Positions 54,380 through 62,928 of a DNA stretch of 64,000 nt are shown here, piece after piece. The position numbers were made by a program, and so were the translations under genes. Numbering within the stretch: the first letter of the stretch is position 1; every line of letters begins with the position of its first letter. Source of the stretch: Kibdelosporangium philippinense (lineage in GTDB: Bacteria; Actinomycetota; Actinomycetes; Mycobacteriales; Pseudonocardiaceae); assembly GCF_021390435.2 (NCBI RefSeq), contig NZ_JAJVCN010000006.1:1-64000 (forward strand), written 5' to 3'. The notes beneath the pieces were generated by a model. The model did no database searches and was not told the DNA's origin. It saw nothing but the letters and a program-made list of their open reading frames with translations.

Positions 54380-57106
54380 GTGAGGGCGCAGTTCGTGGGT
54401 CGGCGCGGGGAGCTGGACGAGCTCGGCAGCCGGTTGCGCGCGGGCACCGGGCAGGTCGTGCTGGTGTCGGGCGAGCCGGGGATCGGCAAGACCAGACTGG
54501 CCAGCGAACTGACCACGGCCGCCGAGGCCAATGGCGTGCTCACCTGCTGGGGACGTGCGGTCCAGGATGACGGCAGCCCGTCGTACTGGCCGTTCCGGCA
54601 GGTCCTCAAGCTGCTGGCCAGGTTGTACGCGCCCGGCCAGCTGGCCGGTGACCTGTCGCTGCTCGTGCCGGAGTTCGGCGATGCGCCCGCGATGTCGCCG
54701 GGGGAGCGGTTCCGGGTTTTCGAGGCCGTCACGGAGTATCTGACCGGCGTTGGCAAGGTCCTGATCGTGCTGGACGACCTGCAGTGGGCCGATCCGCCGA
54801 CCGTGCAGCTGCTCGTCCACCTTGCGCGGGCGATCGGCTCGGCTCCGGTGATGATCCTGGTGACCTATCGGGACACGGAGGTCCCACCGGCATTGTCGGC
54901 CGCGCTTGCTTCCTTGGCACGTGAGGAAACGGTGTCACGGATCCGATTGACCGGGTTGTCCGAAGCCGAAGTCGCTGTCCAGTTGACCAGCTTGACGGGT
55001 GCCACGGTCGAGGAGGATCTCGCGGCCGCGGTGAGCCGTCGGACCGGCGGAAATCCGTTCTTCGTTGCCGAGTTGGGTCGTATCCTCGACCAGGATCGCT
55101 TGCCCGACGCGGTCCTTGACGCGGTCCGGGTCCGCCTCGACGCGTTGTCCCAGTCCTGCCGCGGAATGCTCGCCGCGGCCACGGTTCTGGGTACTGACGT
55201 GGATCCGGCGCTTGTGGCCGCCGTGCTCGACTGGCCGCTTGACGATGTTCTGGCCTCTGTGGACGAGGCCATGGCGGCGGGCGTGCTGTCCACTTCGGAT
55301 GGTTGGCGGTTCACGCACGACCTGGTCAGACAAGCCGCGAGCCTGCTCATGCCCACGGCACGGCGCTTGGCGTTGCATGCTCGGACCGCGATGGTGATGG
55401 AACAACGTCCAGAGGCTTTACGGCAGGCTGCGGAAATCGCGTACCACTGGCTGGAAGCGCTGCCCGCCGGTGACGCCATGAAGGCCGCCGAATGGGCCCG
55501 GCGCGCGGGCGACATCGCGATGGCACAGCTGGCTTGGGAGAACGCGGCGAACCTGTATGCGCGTGCTTTGCGTGTGGCCCCGGACATGCCGGACGTCGAC
55601 CGGGCATCGGTGCTGACCAACCAAGGGATCGCGCAACTGCGCCAAATGGACATCGTCGGCGGCGAGCAGACGTTGCGGCAGGCTGCTTTGGTAGCGCGGA
55701 CGTCCGGCGATGTCACCGTGATCGCCGAAGTGGCGTTGGCGATGGAGACCGTCAGCAGTTCGGACTGGGCGACCTTGGGGAAGTCGTTGTGCGACGAGGC
55801 GTTGACCTCGTTGGCGGAAGGCCCGTTGCGTTCCCGGCTACTGGCACAACAGGCCGCTGAGCTGGCTTTCCACGGATCACCGGACCTTGACGCGATCTCG
55901 AGCGAAGCCTTGGCCATCGCCGAACGGACCGCGGATCCGCAGGCTCTGCGTGCCGCGTTGCGGGCTCGTCAGCTGGCGTTGTCCGGCCCGGAAGGCGTGC
56001 GGGAGAGAGTGTTGCTTGGCGACCGGATGCTGACGATCGGGGTCACGGACAACGACCCGGAAGCCATGATGTGGGGCAGGCTGTGGCGGTTCGACGCCTT
56101 CTGCCAGCTCGGCCGGATGGCCGAAGCCGAGCGGGAACTGGTGCCCATCAAGGAAAGTGTGGCCAAGGTCCGCACCAAGATCGCGCGATGGCACTACCTG
56201 CGCAGCGAGATCGCCATCGAGCACGTGCGCGGACGCTTCGGCCGGGCACGTGAACTGGCGGCGGAAGCCATCGAGTTGGTGAAGGACAACGGCGGCCCGG
56301 TCGTGCTGGCCATCTCAGTGTCCACTTCGGCCTTGGTGGCCGGGATGACCGCCGACGAAGACGAGATCCTCGACGAATACCGGGATTACCTGTGCCACCC
56401 ACCGGAAATGATCGCCGCGATGGTCGGTGCGTGGCACGCTCAATGTGGCCGTGTCGAGATCGCGCGGCTCTGTTTCGTTCCCGCGCAAGTAAACGATCTC
56501 ATTGGCGGCATGCGACGCCTGTCGGTGCTGTGCGGTTTGGTCGTACTGGCCGCGCAATTCGGCGACAAAGAAACGGCATCGGTTGCGTACCAACGGTTGT
56601 TGCCGTACGAGGAGCTCATTCAGTGTGGCGGGGCCGGTGTGGTCACCATTGAAGGGGCTGTCGCTGGCTCCTTGGGGCTTGCGGCGGCTGTGTGTGATCG
56701 CCTTGACGACGCGGTCCGTCACCTCCGGAAGGCCATCGAGATCAACGAACGCGTTGGGTTGCCGCCGTACGTCGCCATGGCAATGCTCGACTTGGCCCGG
56801 GTGCTGACGCGCCGCGACCGACCCGGAGACGCCGCCGAATCCGTCGCGATCGCGCTGTCCGCACGCGCGATGGCTGAGCAGATGGGCATGCGTCGCCTTG
56901 TGGCTTCCTCGGAATCCCTTACTGGGCCTAGAGTTCTGTCGCCACGGGAAGGCGAGATCGCCCGGCTCGTCGCACAGGGCTTGACGAACAGGCAGATCGC
57001 CGCGGCCGTGCACATTTCCGTGCGCACTGTGGAGACACACGTGCAGAACATCCTCGGCAAGCTCGGCGCGACCGGCCGCGCCGAAATCCGAGCCAAGATG
57101 CCCTAA
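54380..57106 (+). CDS. LAL-type LuxR regulator (paralogue 2, tandem duplicate)
   Basis: 908 residues, aligning with the preceding gene end to end (FVGRRGELDEL; FFVAELGRILDQDRLPDAVL shared exactly). Walker A GEPGIGKTRLASE, Walker B VLIVLDDLQWADPPT, C-terminal LuxR HTH. TACTCT lies 8 nt before GTG 54380, mirroring paralogue 1; TTG 54371 is less likely. Starts 24 bp after the first gene. Differences concentrate in the middle domain, so they may sense different signals. Confidence 0.92.
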   Translation: MRAQFVGRRGELDELGSRLRAGTGQVVLVSGEPGIGKTRLASELTTAAEANGVLTCWGRAVQDDGSPSYWPFRQVLKLLARLYAPGQLAGDLSLLVPEFGDAPAMSPGERFRVFEAVTEYLTGVGKVLIVLDDLQWADPPTVQLLVHLARAIGSAPVMILVTYRDTEVPPALSAALASLAREETVSRIRLTGLSEAEVAVQLTSLTGATVEEDLAAAVSRRTGGNPFFVAELGRILDQDRLPDAVLDAVRVRLDALSQSCRGMLAAATVLGTDVDPALVAAVLDWPLDDVLASVDEAMAAGVLSTSDGWRFTHDLVRQAASLLMPTARRLALHARTAMVMEQRPEALRQAAEIAYHWLEALPAGDAMKAAEWARRAGDIAMAQLAWENAANLYARALRVAPDMPDVDRASVLTNQGIAQLRQMDIVGGEQTLRQAALVARTSGDVTVIAEVALAMETVSSSDWATLGKSLCDEALTSLAEGPLRSRLLAQQAAELAFHGSPDLDAISSEALAIAERTADPQALRAALRARQLALSGPEGVRERVLLGDRMLTIGVTDNDPEAMMWGRLWRFDAFCQLGRMAEAERELVPIKESVAKVRTKIARWHYLRSEIAIEHVRGRFGRARELAAEAIELVKDNGGPVVLAISVSTSALVAGMTADEDEILDEYRDYLCHPPEMIAAMVGAWHAQCGRVEIARLCFVPAQVNDLIGGMRRLSVLCGLVVLAAQFGDKETASVAYQRLLPYEELIQCGGAGVVTIEGAVAGSLGLAAAVCDRLDDAVRHLRKAIEINERVGLPPYVAMAMLDLARVLTRRDRPGDAAESVAIALSARAMAEQMGMRRLVASSESLTGPRVLSPREGEIARLVAQGLTNRQIAAAVHISVRTVETHVQNILGKLGATGRAEIRAKMP

Positions 57107-57164
57107 TTTGCCGGAACAGCAACTTTCCGTGCCAGATCGTGGCCTGGCGGGCGAGACTGAGCGC

Positions 57165-57482
57165 ATGCCGACAACAGCCCGCCGCCGCAAAGACACCCCG
57201 CCGCCCCGGACCGGAGGCAGCGAGATGGAAGTCCTCCGCGGCTTCCTCGACTACCTCCGGACATCGATCCCCGCAAAGGTCGACGGCGCGCCCGAACCTG
57301 ACGTCCGAACAGCCGCCGTACCATCGGGCACGAACCTGCTCGGCCTGCTCAACCATCTCACCTTCGTCGAGCGTTCGACCTTCCTCGGCGTCAAAGTGAC
57401 CAATTGGAAAGCCACATTCCACGCCGCGCCAACGGACAGCGTGGCCGATGTCGTTGCTGAAGCCCGTGTCCACCGTTCCTGA
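57165..57482 (+). pseudogene. DUF664 (DinB-like) protein truncated by a 22-bp repeat array
   Basis: ATG 57165 opens MPTTARRRKD and a DUF664 N-terminal half (MEVLRGFLDYLRTSIPAKVD, PSGTNLLGLLNHLTFVERST, TDSVADVVAEA). It should run about 150-170 residues but ends after ~105 with RVHRS encoded by the first repeat unit. The missing part would hold the later metal-binding His. Probably nonfunctional. Confidence 0.7.
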
Positions 57483-57551
57483 AGGGTGTGTCCACCACTC
57501 CTGCATGCCGTGTTGACCGTTGCTTGCGAGCGTGTTCGGCTTTGGTTGCCG
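57464..57551 (+). repeat. 22-bp tandem repeat array, four units
   Basis: Units start at 57464, 57486, 57508 and 57530, 22 bp apart: CCGTGTCCACCGTTCCTGAA, GTGTGTCCACCACTCCTGCA, CCGTGTTGACCGTTGCTTGC, then a diverged GCGTGTTCGGC. The first unit supplies the stop of the DUF664 frame. Confidence 0.8.
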
Positions 57552-57598
57552 GTTTATTTTGCTTTCCAGCGTCGTGGACACCTCCGATGCCAGCGGGG

Positions 57599-58351
57599 CT
57601 AGTCCACTGCCGTGCCGCAGGTCATGTTGATCTCGGTGCCGGTGATCGTGCGGGCCCAGTCCGACGCCGCGAACGCTGCCACGTTGCCGACATCCTCAAG
57701 CGAAGCAGTACGGCCGGTGAGCGTTCCCTTCTTGAAGCTTTCGACGATCATCTCGCGGTTTTCGTAGTCGAGGGGGATCGACTCCACCAGGCCACTGGTT
57801 CGCAAAGTGAGCACACGGATCCCATACCGCCCCAGTTCCACCGCGAGTTGGCGGCGCATCGACTCCACCGCGTCGAACGTGACTTCCATGCCGCCGAAGT
57901 TGTAGTCGTGCATCAGCGGGCTGCGCTCCACCGACCCGCCGAAGGCCATGATCACGCCGGACTTCTGCTTGATCATGTGCCTGGCCGCCGCGCACGAGGT
58001 GAGGAATTTCGAGCTGACGGCCGTGATCAGCGGGCTGATGTAGTCCGCGAGGGTCATCTCGACCATCGGGGTGCCTTGGATGTCCGTGTCCGTGATGACG
58101 TTCATCGAGATGTCGATACTGCCTGCCTGCTCGACGACAGCGTCCGTGTGCGCGTTGACCTGGCGTTCGTCGAGGGCGTCGACCTGGGCGATCGCCACGT
58201 TTCCGCCGATGCGTTCCGCGGCCTTCTCCAGGGTCGCCAGTGTCCGGCCGACCAGGAAGACCCGGGCGCCTTCGCGGACGAAGGCGCTGGCCACGGCCGT
58301 ACCGACGGTTCCGCCGCCGTAGATGATCGCGTTCTTTCCGTCGAGCAACAT
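57599..58351 (-). CDS. Atypical short-chain dehydrogenase/reductase
   Basis: 250 residues. Rossmann fold with GGGTVGTAVASAFVREGARV (cofactor glycines) and the terminal TGTEINMTCGTAVD. In the active-site helix (GGMEVTFDAVESMRRQLAVE) the usual YxxxK is replaced: Met and Phe stand where Tyr and Lys belong, judged from the spacing to RRQLAVELG. So NAD(P) binding is likely but classic SDR chemistry is doubtful. Separated by 62 bp from the upstream sigma factor gene. Confidence 0.87.
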   Translation of the reverse strand: MLLDGKNAIIYGGGTVGTAVASAFVREGARVFLVGRTLATLEKAAERIGGNVAIAQVDALDERQVNAHTDAVVEQAGSIDISMNVITDTDIQGTPMVEMTLADYISPLITAVSSKFLTSCAAARHMIKQKSGVIMAFGGSVERSPLMHDYNFGGMEVTFDAVESMRRQLAVELGRYGIRVLTLRTSGLVESIPLDYENREMIVESFKKGTLTGRTASLEDVGNVAAFAASDWARTITGTEINMTCGTAVD

Positions 58352-58413
58352 GCCTGCCTCCTGGGTTGTGTTTTGCCTCTACAACCCGGCAGGTCAGCCG
58401 AACTCATCGCGGT

Positions 58414-59274
58414 TCAGGCAGGAAGTTCGGCAGGCAGCCCGTACTTGGGGAAATCCGCGGTCAGGAACGACACGACCTCGGCGATCCGGTCGCCTTCGAA
58501 CCGCAGCAAGTCCAGCCCGGTGGGTAGGTAGCGGGCACCGTCGAGGCGGTACGTGCCGAACGCGAGTTGGCCGTTCGCCCGCACCGGCAGGAACTTCCAG
58601 CGGAACTCCAGCGGTGTCGCCAGGAAGCCGCGGATGGCCTCGTGGCCCTGGTACCACTCGGGCAACGGAGGCATGGCGTACTTCGCGTCCTCGGTCAGCA
58701 TGGCCACGATCGCGTCCACGTCACCTTCTTCCCAGGCCGCGGCGTACTGATCGGCCGCCTTTTGCAGCTCAGGCCCGGGTTCGACGTACTCGCGCGGTGT
58801 GACGATCTTGCGTGCGCGCTGCAAAGCGCTGTTCACGGCAGCGACCGTGGTGTCGAGCTGCGAGGCGACCTCCTGGGCTGAGAACCCCAGGACTTCGCGC
58901 AGGACGAGCACGGCCCGTTGGGTCGCCGTCAAGTGCTGCAACGCGGCGACGAAGGCGAGCTCGATGCCTTCTCTGGCCAGGTAAGTGGCCTCGGGGTCGT
59001 CCGGGTAGGGCTCAAGCCACACGGGATCGTCGGTGTGGGACAGATCGGTCGGCAGCTCCCGTTTCGCTCGTTTCTCCAGCAATGTCAGGCACCTGTTCGT
59101 GGCGATCTTGTACAACCACGCCCTGAGGTGCACGCCGTCGAACCGGTCGGCCGTGCGCCACGCCCGGACCATCGTCTCCTGCAGCGCGTCCTCGGCGTCC
59201 TGCACGGACCCGAGCATCCGGTAGCAGTGTGCCTGCAACTCGCCGCGCAGCACGTCGACCTCAGCCCATTCCAC
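58414..59274 (-). CDS. ECF sigma factor with SnoaL-like C-terminal domain (SigG-like)
   Basis: About 286 residues. Region 2 LRGELQAHCYRMLGSVQDAE, DALQETMVRAWRTADRF; region 4 LTATQRAVLVLREVLGFSAQ, EVASQLDTTVAAVNSALQRA; C-terminal SnoaL-like domain (residues ~170-286, DQYAAAWEEGDVDAIVAMLT). The linker WLEPYPDDPEATYLAREG fits the SigG-type group. No anti-sigma gene is adjacent; the C-terminal domain may replace it. Start GTG 59274 by homology; ATG 59301 would overlap the divergent gene. Confidence 0.9.
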   Translation of the reverse strand: MEWAEVDVLRGELQAHCYRMLGSVQDAEDALQETMVRAWRTADRFDGVHLRAWLYKIATNRCLTLLEKRAKRELPTDLSHTDDPVWLEPYPDDPEATYLAREGIELAFVAALQHLTATQRAVLVLREVLGFSAQEVASQLDTTVAAVNSALQRARKIVTPREYVEPGPELQKAADQYAAAWEEGDVDAIVAMLTEDAKYAMPPLPEWYQGHEAIRGFLATPLEFRWKFLPVRANGQLAFGTYRLDGARYLPTGLDLLRFEGDRIAEVVSFLTADFPKYGLPAELPA

Positions 59275-59299
59275 CAGGTCAGCGTATACAGTGCGGCCC

Positions 59300-59752
59300 A
59301 TGCAGGCGTGGGAGAACTGGTTGGCCGTGCTGGAGTCCCATGGTTTCGCGGCACGCGCGATGACAAAGCCGGGCGCGTCCGAGCAGGACATCGCGGCGTT
59401 CAGTGCCAAGACTGGCATCCAGGGCGAACTGCTGGACCTCTACCGGATCAGCGACGGCCAGCTCGAACCGTGGCGCAGTGAACTGCCTGGCGCTACGGAT
59501 CTGTTCCCGTGCGCCAGGTTCGTGCCGATCGCCGACGCTCTTGAGCTGTGGCAGGACTGGCAGGAGCCGCGTGTTCCGTTCACTTTGGACGCTGGCGGCG
59601 AGTCGCTCGCGGTGGCGCTGTCCGGCGAGGTCGTCGATATGGAGACCGGTGCCGTCCACGCTGCGACATTGGTGGGGTATCTGGCTCAGCTGGCCACATC
59701 GCCGCTGGAGATCAGCGATGATGATGGTGTGCTGACTTGGGACGTACGCTAG
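59300..59752 (+). CDS. SMI1/KNR4-like (SUKH) protein
   Basis: 150 residues, W-rich single domain: ASEQDIAAFSAKTGIQGELL, DLYRISDGQLEPW, ARFVPIADALELWQDWQEP. SUKH proteins often act as immunity or scaffold proteins, but no toxin gene is next to it. ATG 59300, 8 nt after TACAGT, so perhaps leaderless. Stop overlaps the next start (TAGTG). Confidence 0.8.
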   Translation: MQAWENWLAVLESHGFAARAMTKPGASEQDIAAFSAKTGIQGELLDLYRISDGQLEPWRSELPGATDLFPCARFVPIADALELWQDWQEPRVPFTLDAGGESLAVALSGEVVDMETGAVHAATLVGYLAQLATSPLEISDDDGVLTWDVR

Positions 59753-61239
59753 TGGACTTGGTGCTGACCGGCGGCCGGGTGATCGACCCGGAGAGCGGGT
59801 TCGACGAGGTCGCGGACGTCGGCATCGCCGGTGACCGGGTCGTGTCGGTGTCGACCGCGCCGCTCGAGTGCTCGAATCGCATCGACGTGTCCGGCCTGGT
59901 GGTGTGCCCTGGGTTCATCGACCTGCACAGCCACGGCCAGGCGATTCCCGAACAACGCCTGCAAGCGTTGGACGGCGTGACCACGGCGTTGGAACTCGAA
60001 GCAGGCACCACGACTGTCGCTGCCGCGTACGCGCATGCCGCGTCTCAGGGACGGCCGCTGAACTACGGCTACGCCACCTCGTGGGCGCTGGCCAGGATGA
60101 TCGAGCTGATCGGTGCGACGCCTGCGCCGAATCTGCAGGCGATCCTCAAGCATTTGGGCAATCCGGCCTGGCAGGTACCTGCTTCGGTGAAGCAGCGGGC
60201 GCGGATCTTCCAACGGCTGTACCAGGATCTGGCCGACGGCGCGCTCGGCATCGGGATCCTGGTCGGGTACGCGCCACAGGTCGATCCCGACGAGTTCGTG
60301 ATGGTCGCGGGGCTCGCGGCGCAAGCGGGCGTGCCCACGTACACCCACGCGCGCCCGTTGATCGAGGTCGACCCGGGCGTCCCGGTCGACGGCGCCTCGG
60401 AGATCATCCGGGCCGCTGGCGAGACCGGCGCGCACATGCATTACTGCCACGTCAACAGCACCTCGGCGCGGCGCATCGAGAAGGTGCGGACACTCCTGGA
60501 CAAGGCACAGGCCGAGGGCGCGCCCGTGTCGGTCGAGGCCTACCCGTATGGCGCCGGATCCACCGCGATCGGCGCGGCTTTCCTTGCCCCGGAAGCGTTG
60601 AAGCGCTCAGACCTCAAGCCGAGCGACATTGTGGTCGTCGCGACGGGCGAGCGGATCGCCGACGAGAAACGCCTGCTGGAGTTGCGGGCCGCGGATCCCG
60701 GCGCGTTGGTGATGGTGTACTTCCTCGACGAGACGAATCCGGTTGACCACAAGCATCTGGAGCGCGCCCTGACCTATCCGGGCGGCGCGATCGCCAGCGA
60801 CGCAGTGCCGTTGACGTGGCCAGGACAGCCGCCGCCACCGATGACCTGGCCGTTGCCGCCTGGGACCCTTGTACATCCGCGCAGTGCGGGGACTTTTGCC
60901 AAGGTATTGCGGACTTTGTGGCGGGAAAGCGGATTGCTGTCGCTGCCAGAGGCGATCGCGCGGTGTTCACTGATTCCCGCGCAGATCCTGGAGAAAGCGG
61001 TGCCCGCCATGTGTCGTAAAGGACGGCTCACGGCGGGCAGTGACGCGGATGTACTGGTTTTCGACCCTGTTCGGATCGCTGACCAAGCGACCTATGTGGA
61101 CGGTGTGCGGCCGTCGGTCGGCGTGGTTCACTTACTCGTCAACGGTTCCTTTGTGGTCCGTGACTCGTCGCTGGTACTGGATTCGTTGCCGGGCAGGCCG
61201 GTTCGCGCCTCGATGTCCCTCAGTGCGAACGCCGAGTAG
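59752..61239 (+). CDS. Amidohydrolase (D-aminoacylase/dihydroorotase-like)
   Basis: 495 residues, metal-dependent TIM barrel. Metal motif PGFIDLHSHGQ (HxH), later His in TYTHARP and HMHYCHVNS, and the C-terminal composite β-domain (KGRLTAGSDADVLVFDPVRI). N-terminal VLTGGRVIDPESG. Probably an N-acyl-D-amino-acid deacylase-type amidohydrolase. Start GTG 59752. Its last 112 bp overlap the convergent MFS gene. Confidence 0.88.
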   Translation: MDLVLTGGRVIDPESGFDEVADVGIAGDRVVSVSTAPLECSNRIDVSGLVVCPGFIDLHSHGQAIPEQRLQALDGVTTALELEAGTTTVAAAYAHAASQGRPLNYGYATSWALARMIELIGATPAPNLQAILKHLGNPAWQVPASVKQRARIFQRLYQDLADGALGIGILVGYAPQVDPDEFVMVAGLAAQAGVPTYTHARPLIEVDPGVPVDGASEIIRAAGETGAHMHYCHVNSTSARRIEKVRTLLDKAQAEGAPVSVEAYPYGAGSTAIGAAFLAPEALKRSDLKPSDIVVVATGERIADEKRLLELRAADPGALVMVYFLDETNPVDHKHLERALTYPGGAIASDAVPLTWPGQPPPPMTWPLPPGTLVHPRSAGTFAKVLRTLWRESGLLSLPEAIARCSLIPAQILEKAVPAMCRKGRLTAGSDADVLVFDPVRIADQATYVDGVRPSVGVVHLLVNGSFVVRDSSLVLDSLPGRPVRASMSLSANAE

Positions 61240-62366
61240 AGAGCGGCGAGCAGGCAGCCCGCGCCCATCAGGACGAACGCGAGACCCGCGCTCGCTCCTT
61301 CGAGCAGCGCGCCGGTCAGCGACACCCCGATTGGCCCGGCGATCAACGCGAGCGACGCGATACTGCCGATCACCCTGCCGCGCAACCGTTCCGGCGTCCG
61401 TTCCTGGATCAGGACGGCCGTGATCGGGTTGATCGGCGCGGCCGCGACGCCGACGAGCGCGGCAAGCACAGCCATCGGAATGCCCGACGCGAACAGCATC
61501 AGCCCGACCCCGGTAATCACCAGGCCCCACAGGAGAACCGGGCGACGCCGGAGCTTGGTCGCGATGGCTCCGTACACAATGGCGCCCACAATGCCGCCGA
61601 CCCCGAACATGGTCATGACCAAGCCAAGCAACCCCGGGTTGCCCATGCTCTGGGCCTGTGCCGTCAGCACGATCGAGATCGGGGCGACGAACAGGATCAG
61701 CAGCATGGCCGACAAACCGGCGCCACGCAGAATCGGCTGACGCCAGACGAACGTGAAACCCTCTGCCACGGAACGGAAGTAGTGATCCGGGGCGGCATGC
61801 CTTGTGTCACGCGGGACCGTCAGTCGCGTGAGGACAACGGCACCGAAGAACATGCCGACCGTGACCCACAACGTGTTGGTGGCACCCGCAAGCGCGATGA
61901 ACAATGCGGCAAGCCCTGGTGCCACGATGTTCCCGAGACCTTCGATCGCTTCGCCCCACGCGTTCACCCGTTCAAGCGGGATCTTCGCGTGCCTTGCCAC
62001 GTCTGGCCGCAGTGATTCCCGTGCCGCCATACCGGGCCCGTCGAACAATGCGCCGAGCGCGACAAGGATCGCGATGAGGGCCGTGTTCAGGCCGAGCGTG
62101 CTGTCCAAAATGGGTAGTGCGGCCACGGCGAGTGCGCTGAAGATGTCGGCGATGATGCTCAGTCGCCGGCGTCCCCATCGGTCGATCAGCGCGCCGCCGA
62201 ACAATGTGGACAGTGCCAACGGACCGAGCGCGGCAGCGGCAAGCAGACCGGCGAGCCCTGGGCTCCCGGTCCGTTCCAGCACGAGCCACGGGATGGCGAT
62301 ACCGGTGATCGCGTTGCCCGCGACCGAAAGACCGGTGGCGCTGAGCAAGCCGATGACCGCAATCAT
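61128..62366 (-). CDS. MFS exporter (DHA-type), TetR-controlled
   Basis: 412 residues, 12 helices. Motif GGALIDRWGRRRLSIIADI after TM2, NAWGEAIEGLGNIVAPGLAA in TM5, TKLRRRPVLLWGLVITGVG. Of the enterobactin/macrolide-exporter-like group. Start ATG 62366 overlaps the TetR stop (ATGA), so the two are cotranscribed. The hydrophilic C-terminal tail (ESSTSDESRTTKEPLTSK) overlaps the amidohydrolase gene antisense. Confidence 0.9.
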   Translation of the reverse strand: MIAVIGLLSATGLSVAGNAITGIAIPWLVLERTGSPGLAGLLAAAALGPLALSTLFGGALIDRWGRRRLSIIADIFSALAVAALPILDSTLGLNTALIAILVALGALFDGPGMAARESLRPDVARHAKIPLERVNAWGEAIEGLGNIVAPGLAALFIALAGATNTLWVTVGMFFGAVVLTRLTVPRDTRHAAPDHYFRSVAEGFTFVWRQPILRGAGLSAMLLILFVAPISIVLTAQAQSMGNPGLLGLVMTMFGVGGIVGAIVYGAIATKLRRRPVLLWGLVITGVGLMLFASGIPMAVLAALVGVAAAPINPITAVLIQERTPERLRGRVIGSIASLALIAGPIGVSLTGALLEGASAGLAFVLMGAGCLLAALYSAFALRDIEARTGLPGNESSTSDESRTTKEPLTSK

Positions 62367-62902
62367 GTCCCGAGGCCCTGCATGACGGTTTTCATCACGA
62401 GCTTCGGCGCGTCGAGCGGCGCGAGCTTGCCGAGGGAGATGGCTTCCCACGCGGTGTAGAACGCGGCGTCCAACGTGGACAGAATCCACCAGTCCGGCAC
62501 GTCGGTCCTGAGCTTGCCAGCCTCCTGGCCACGCCGAATGAGCCGCAGCAGCGGCTCGCCGGACTGTTCGTAGCGGGCAAGGAGGTCGGGCACGTCGTCG
62601 AGGCCGATCTGGCGGTACATGAACTCGATCCGCGGCCCTAATGGGATCAGGGCCGTGATCGCCCGCTCAAGCGCCTCGACGACGTCCTTGCCGGGCACGT
62701 CGAGCTGCGCGTCGGTCATCGCCTTGTCGACGCGGTCGTAGGCATCGTGCGCCAACGCGACGAGGAGGTCCTGCCGGGTGGCGTAGCGTTTGTGCAGCGT
62801 GGTGCGGCTGACCCCGGCCGCTTTCGCTACGTCCCCCAGCGAGGCACTCGGGTCAGCCAGCAGCACGGCGGTGGCTACATCCAAGATCGAGTGAACACTC
62901 AT
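62363..62902 (-). CDS. TetR-family repressor of the MFS exporter
   Basis: 179 residues. HTH near the N-terminus (SLGDVAKAAGVSRTTLHKRY, ATRQDLLVALAHDAYDRV) and a helical ligand domain. ATG 62902 sits inside a long palindrome, the likely autoregulatory operator. First gene of the tetR-MFS operon. Confidence 0.9.
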   Translation of the reverse strand: MSVHSILDVATAVLLADPSASLGDVAKAAGVSRTTLHKRYATRQDLLVALAHDAYDRVDKAMTDAQLDVPGKDVVEALERAITALIPLGPRIEFMYRQIGLDDVPDLLARYEQSGEPLLRLIRRGQEAGKLRTDVPDWWILSTLDAAFYTAWEAISLGKLAPLDAPKLVMKTVMQGLGT

Positions 62903-62928
62903 GTTCAGAAGTGTACATGAGTGTTCAC
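62891..62928. promoter_or_regulatory. TetR operator, 14-bp perfect arms
   Basis: GTGAACACTCATGT (62891-62904) and ACATGAGTGTTCAC (62915-62928) are exact inverted copies around a 10-bp centre. Each arm region also contains a smaller palindrome (TGAAC-N6-GTTCA at 62892-62907). It covers the tetR start codon and the stop of the upstream gene. Confidence 0.8.
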
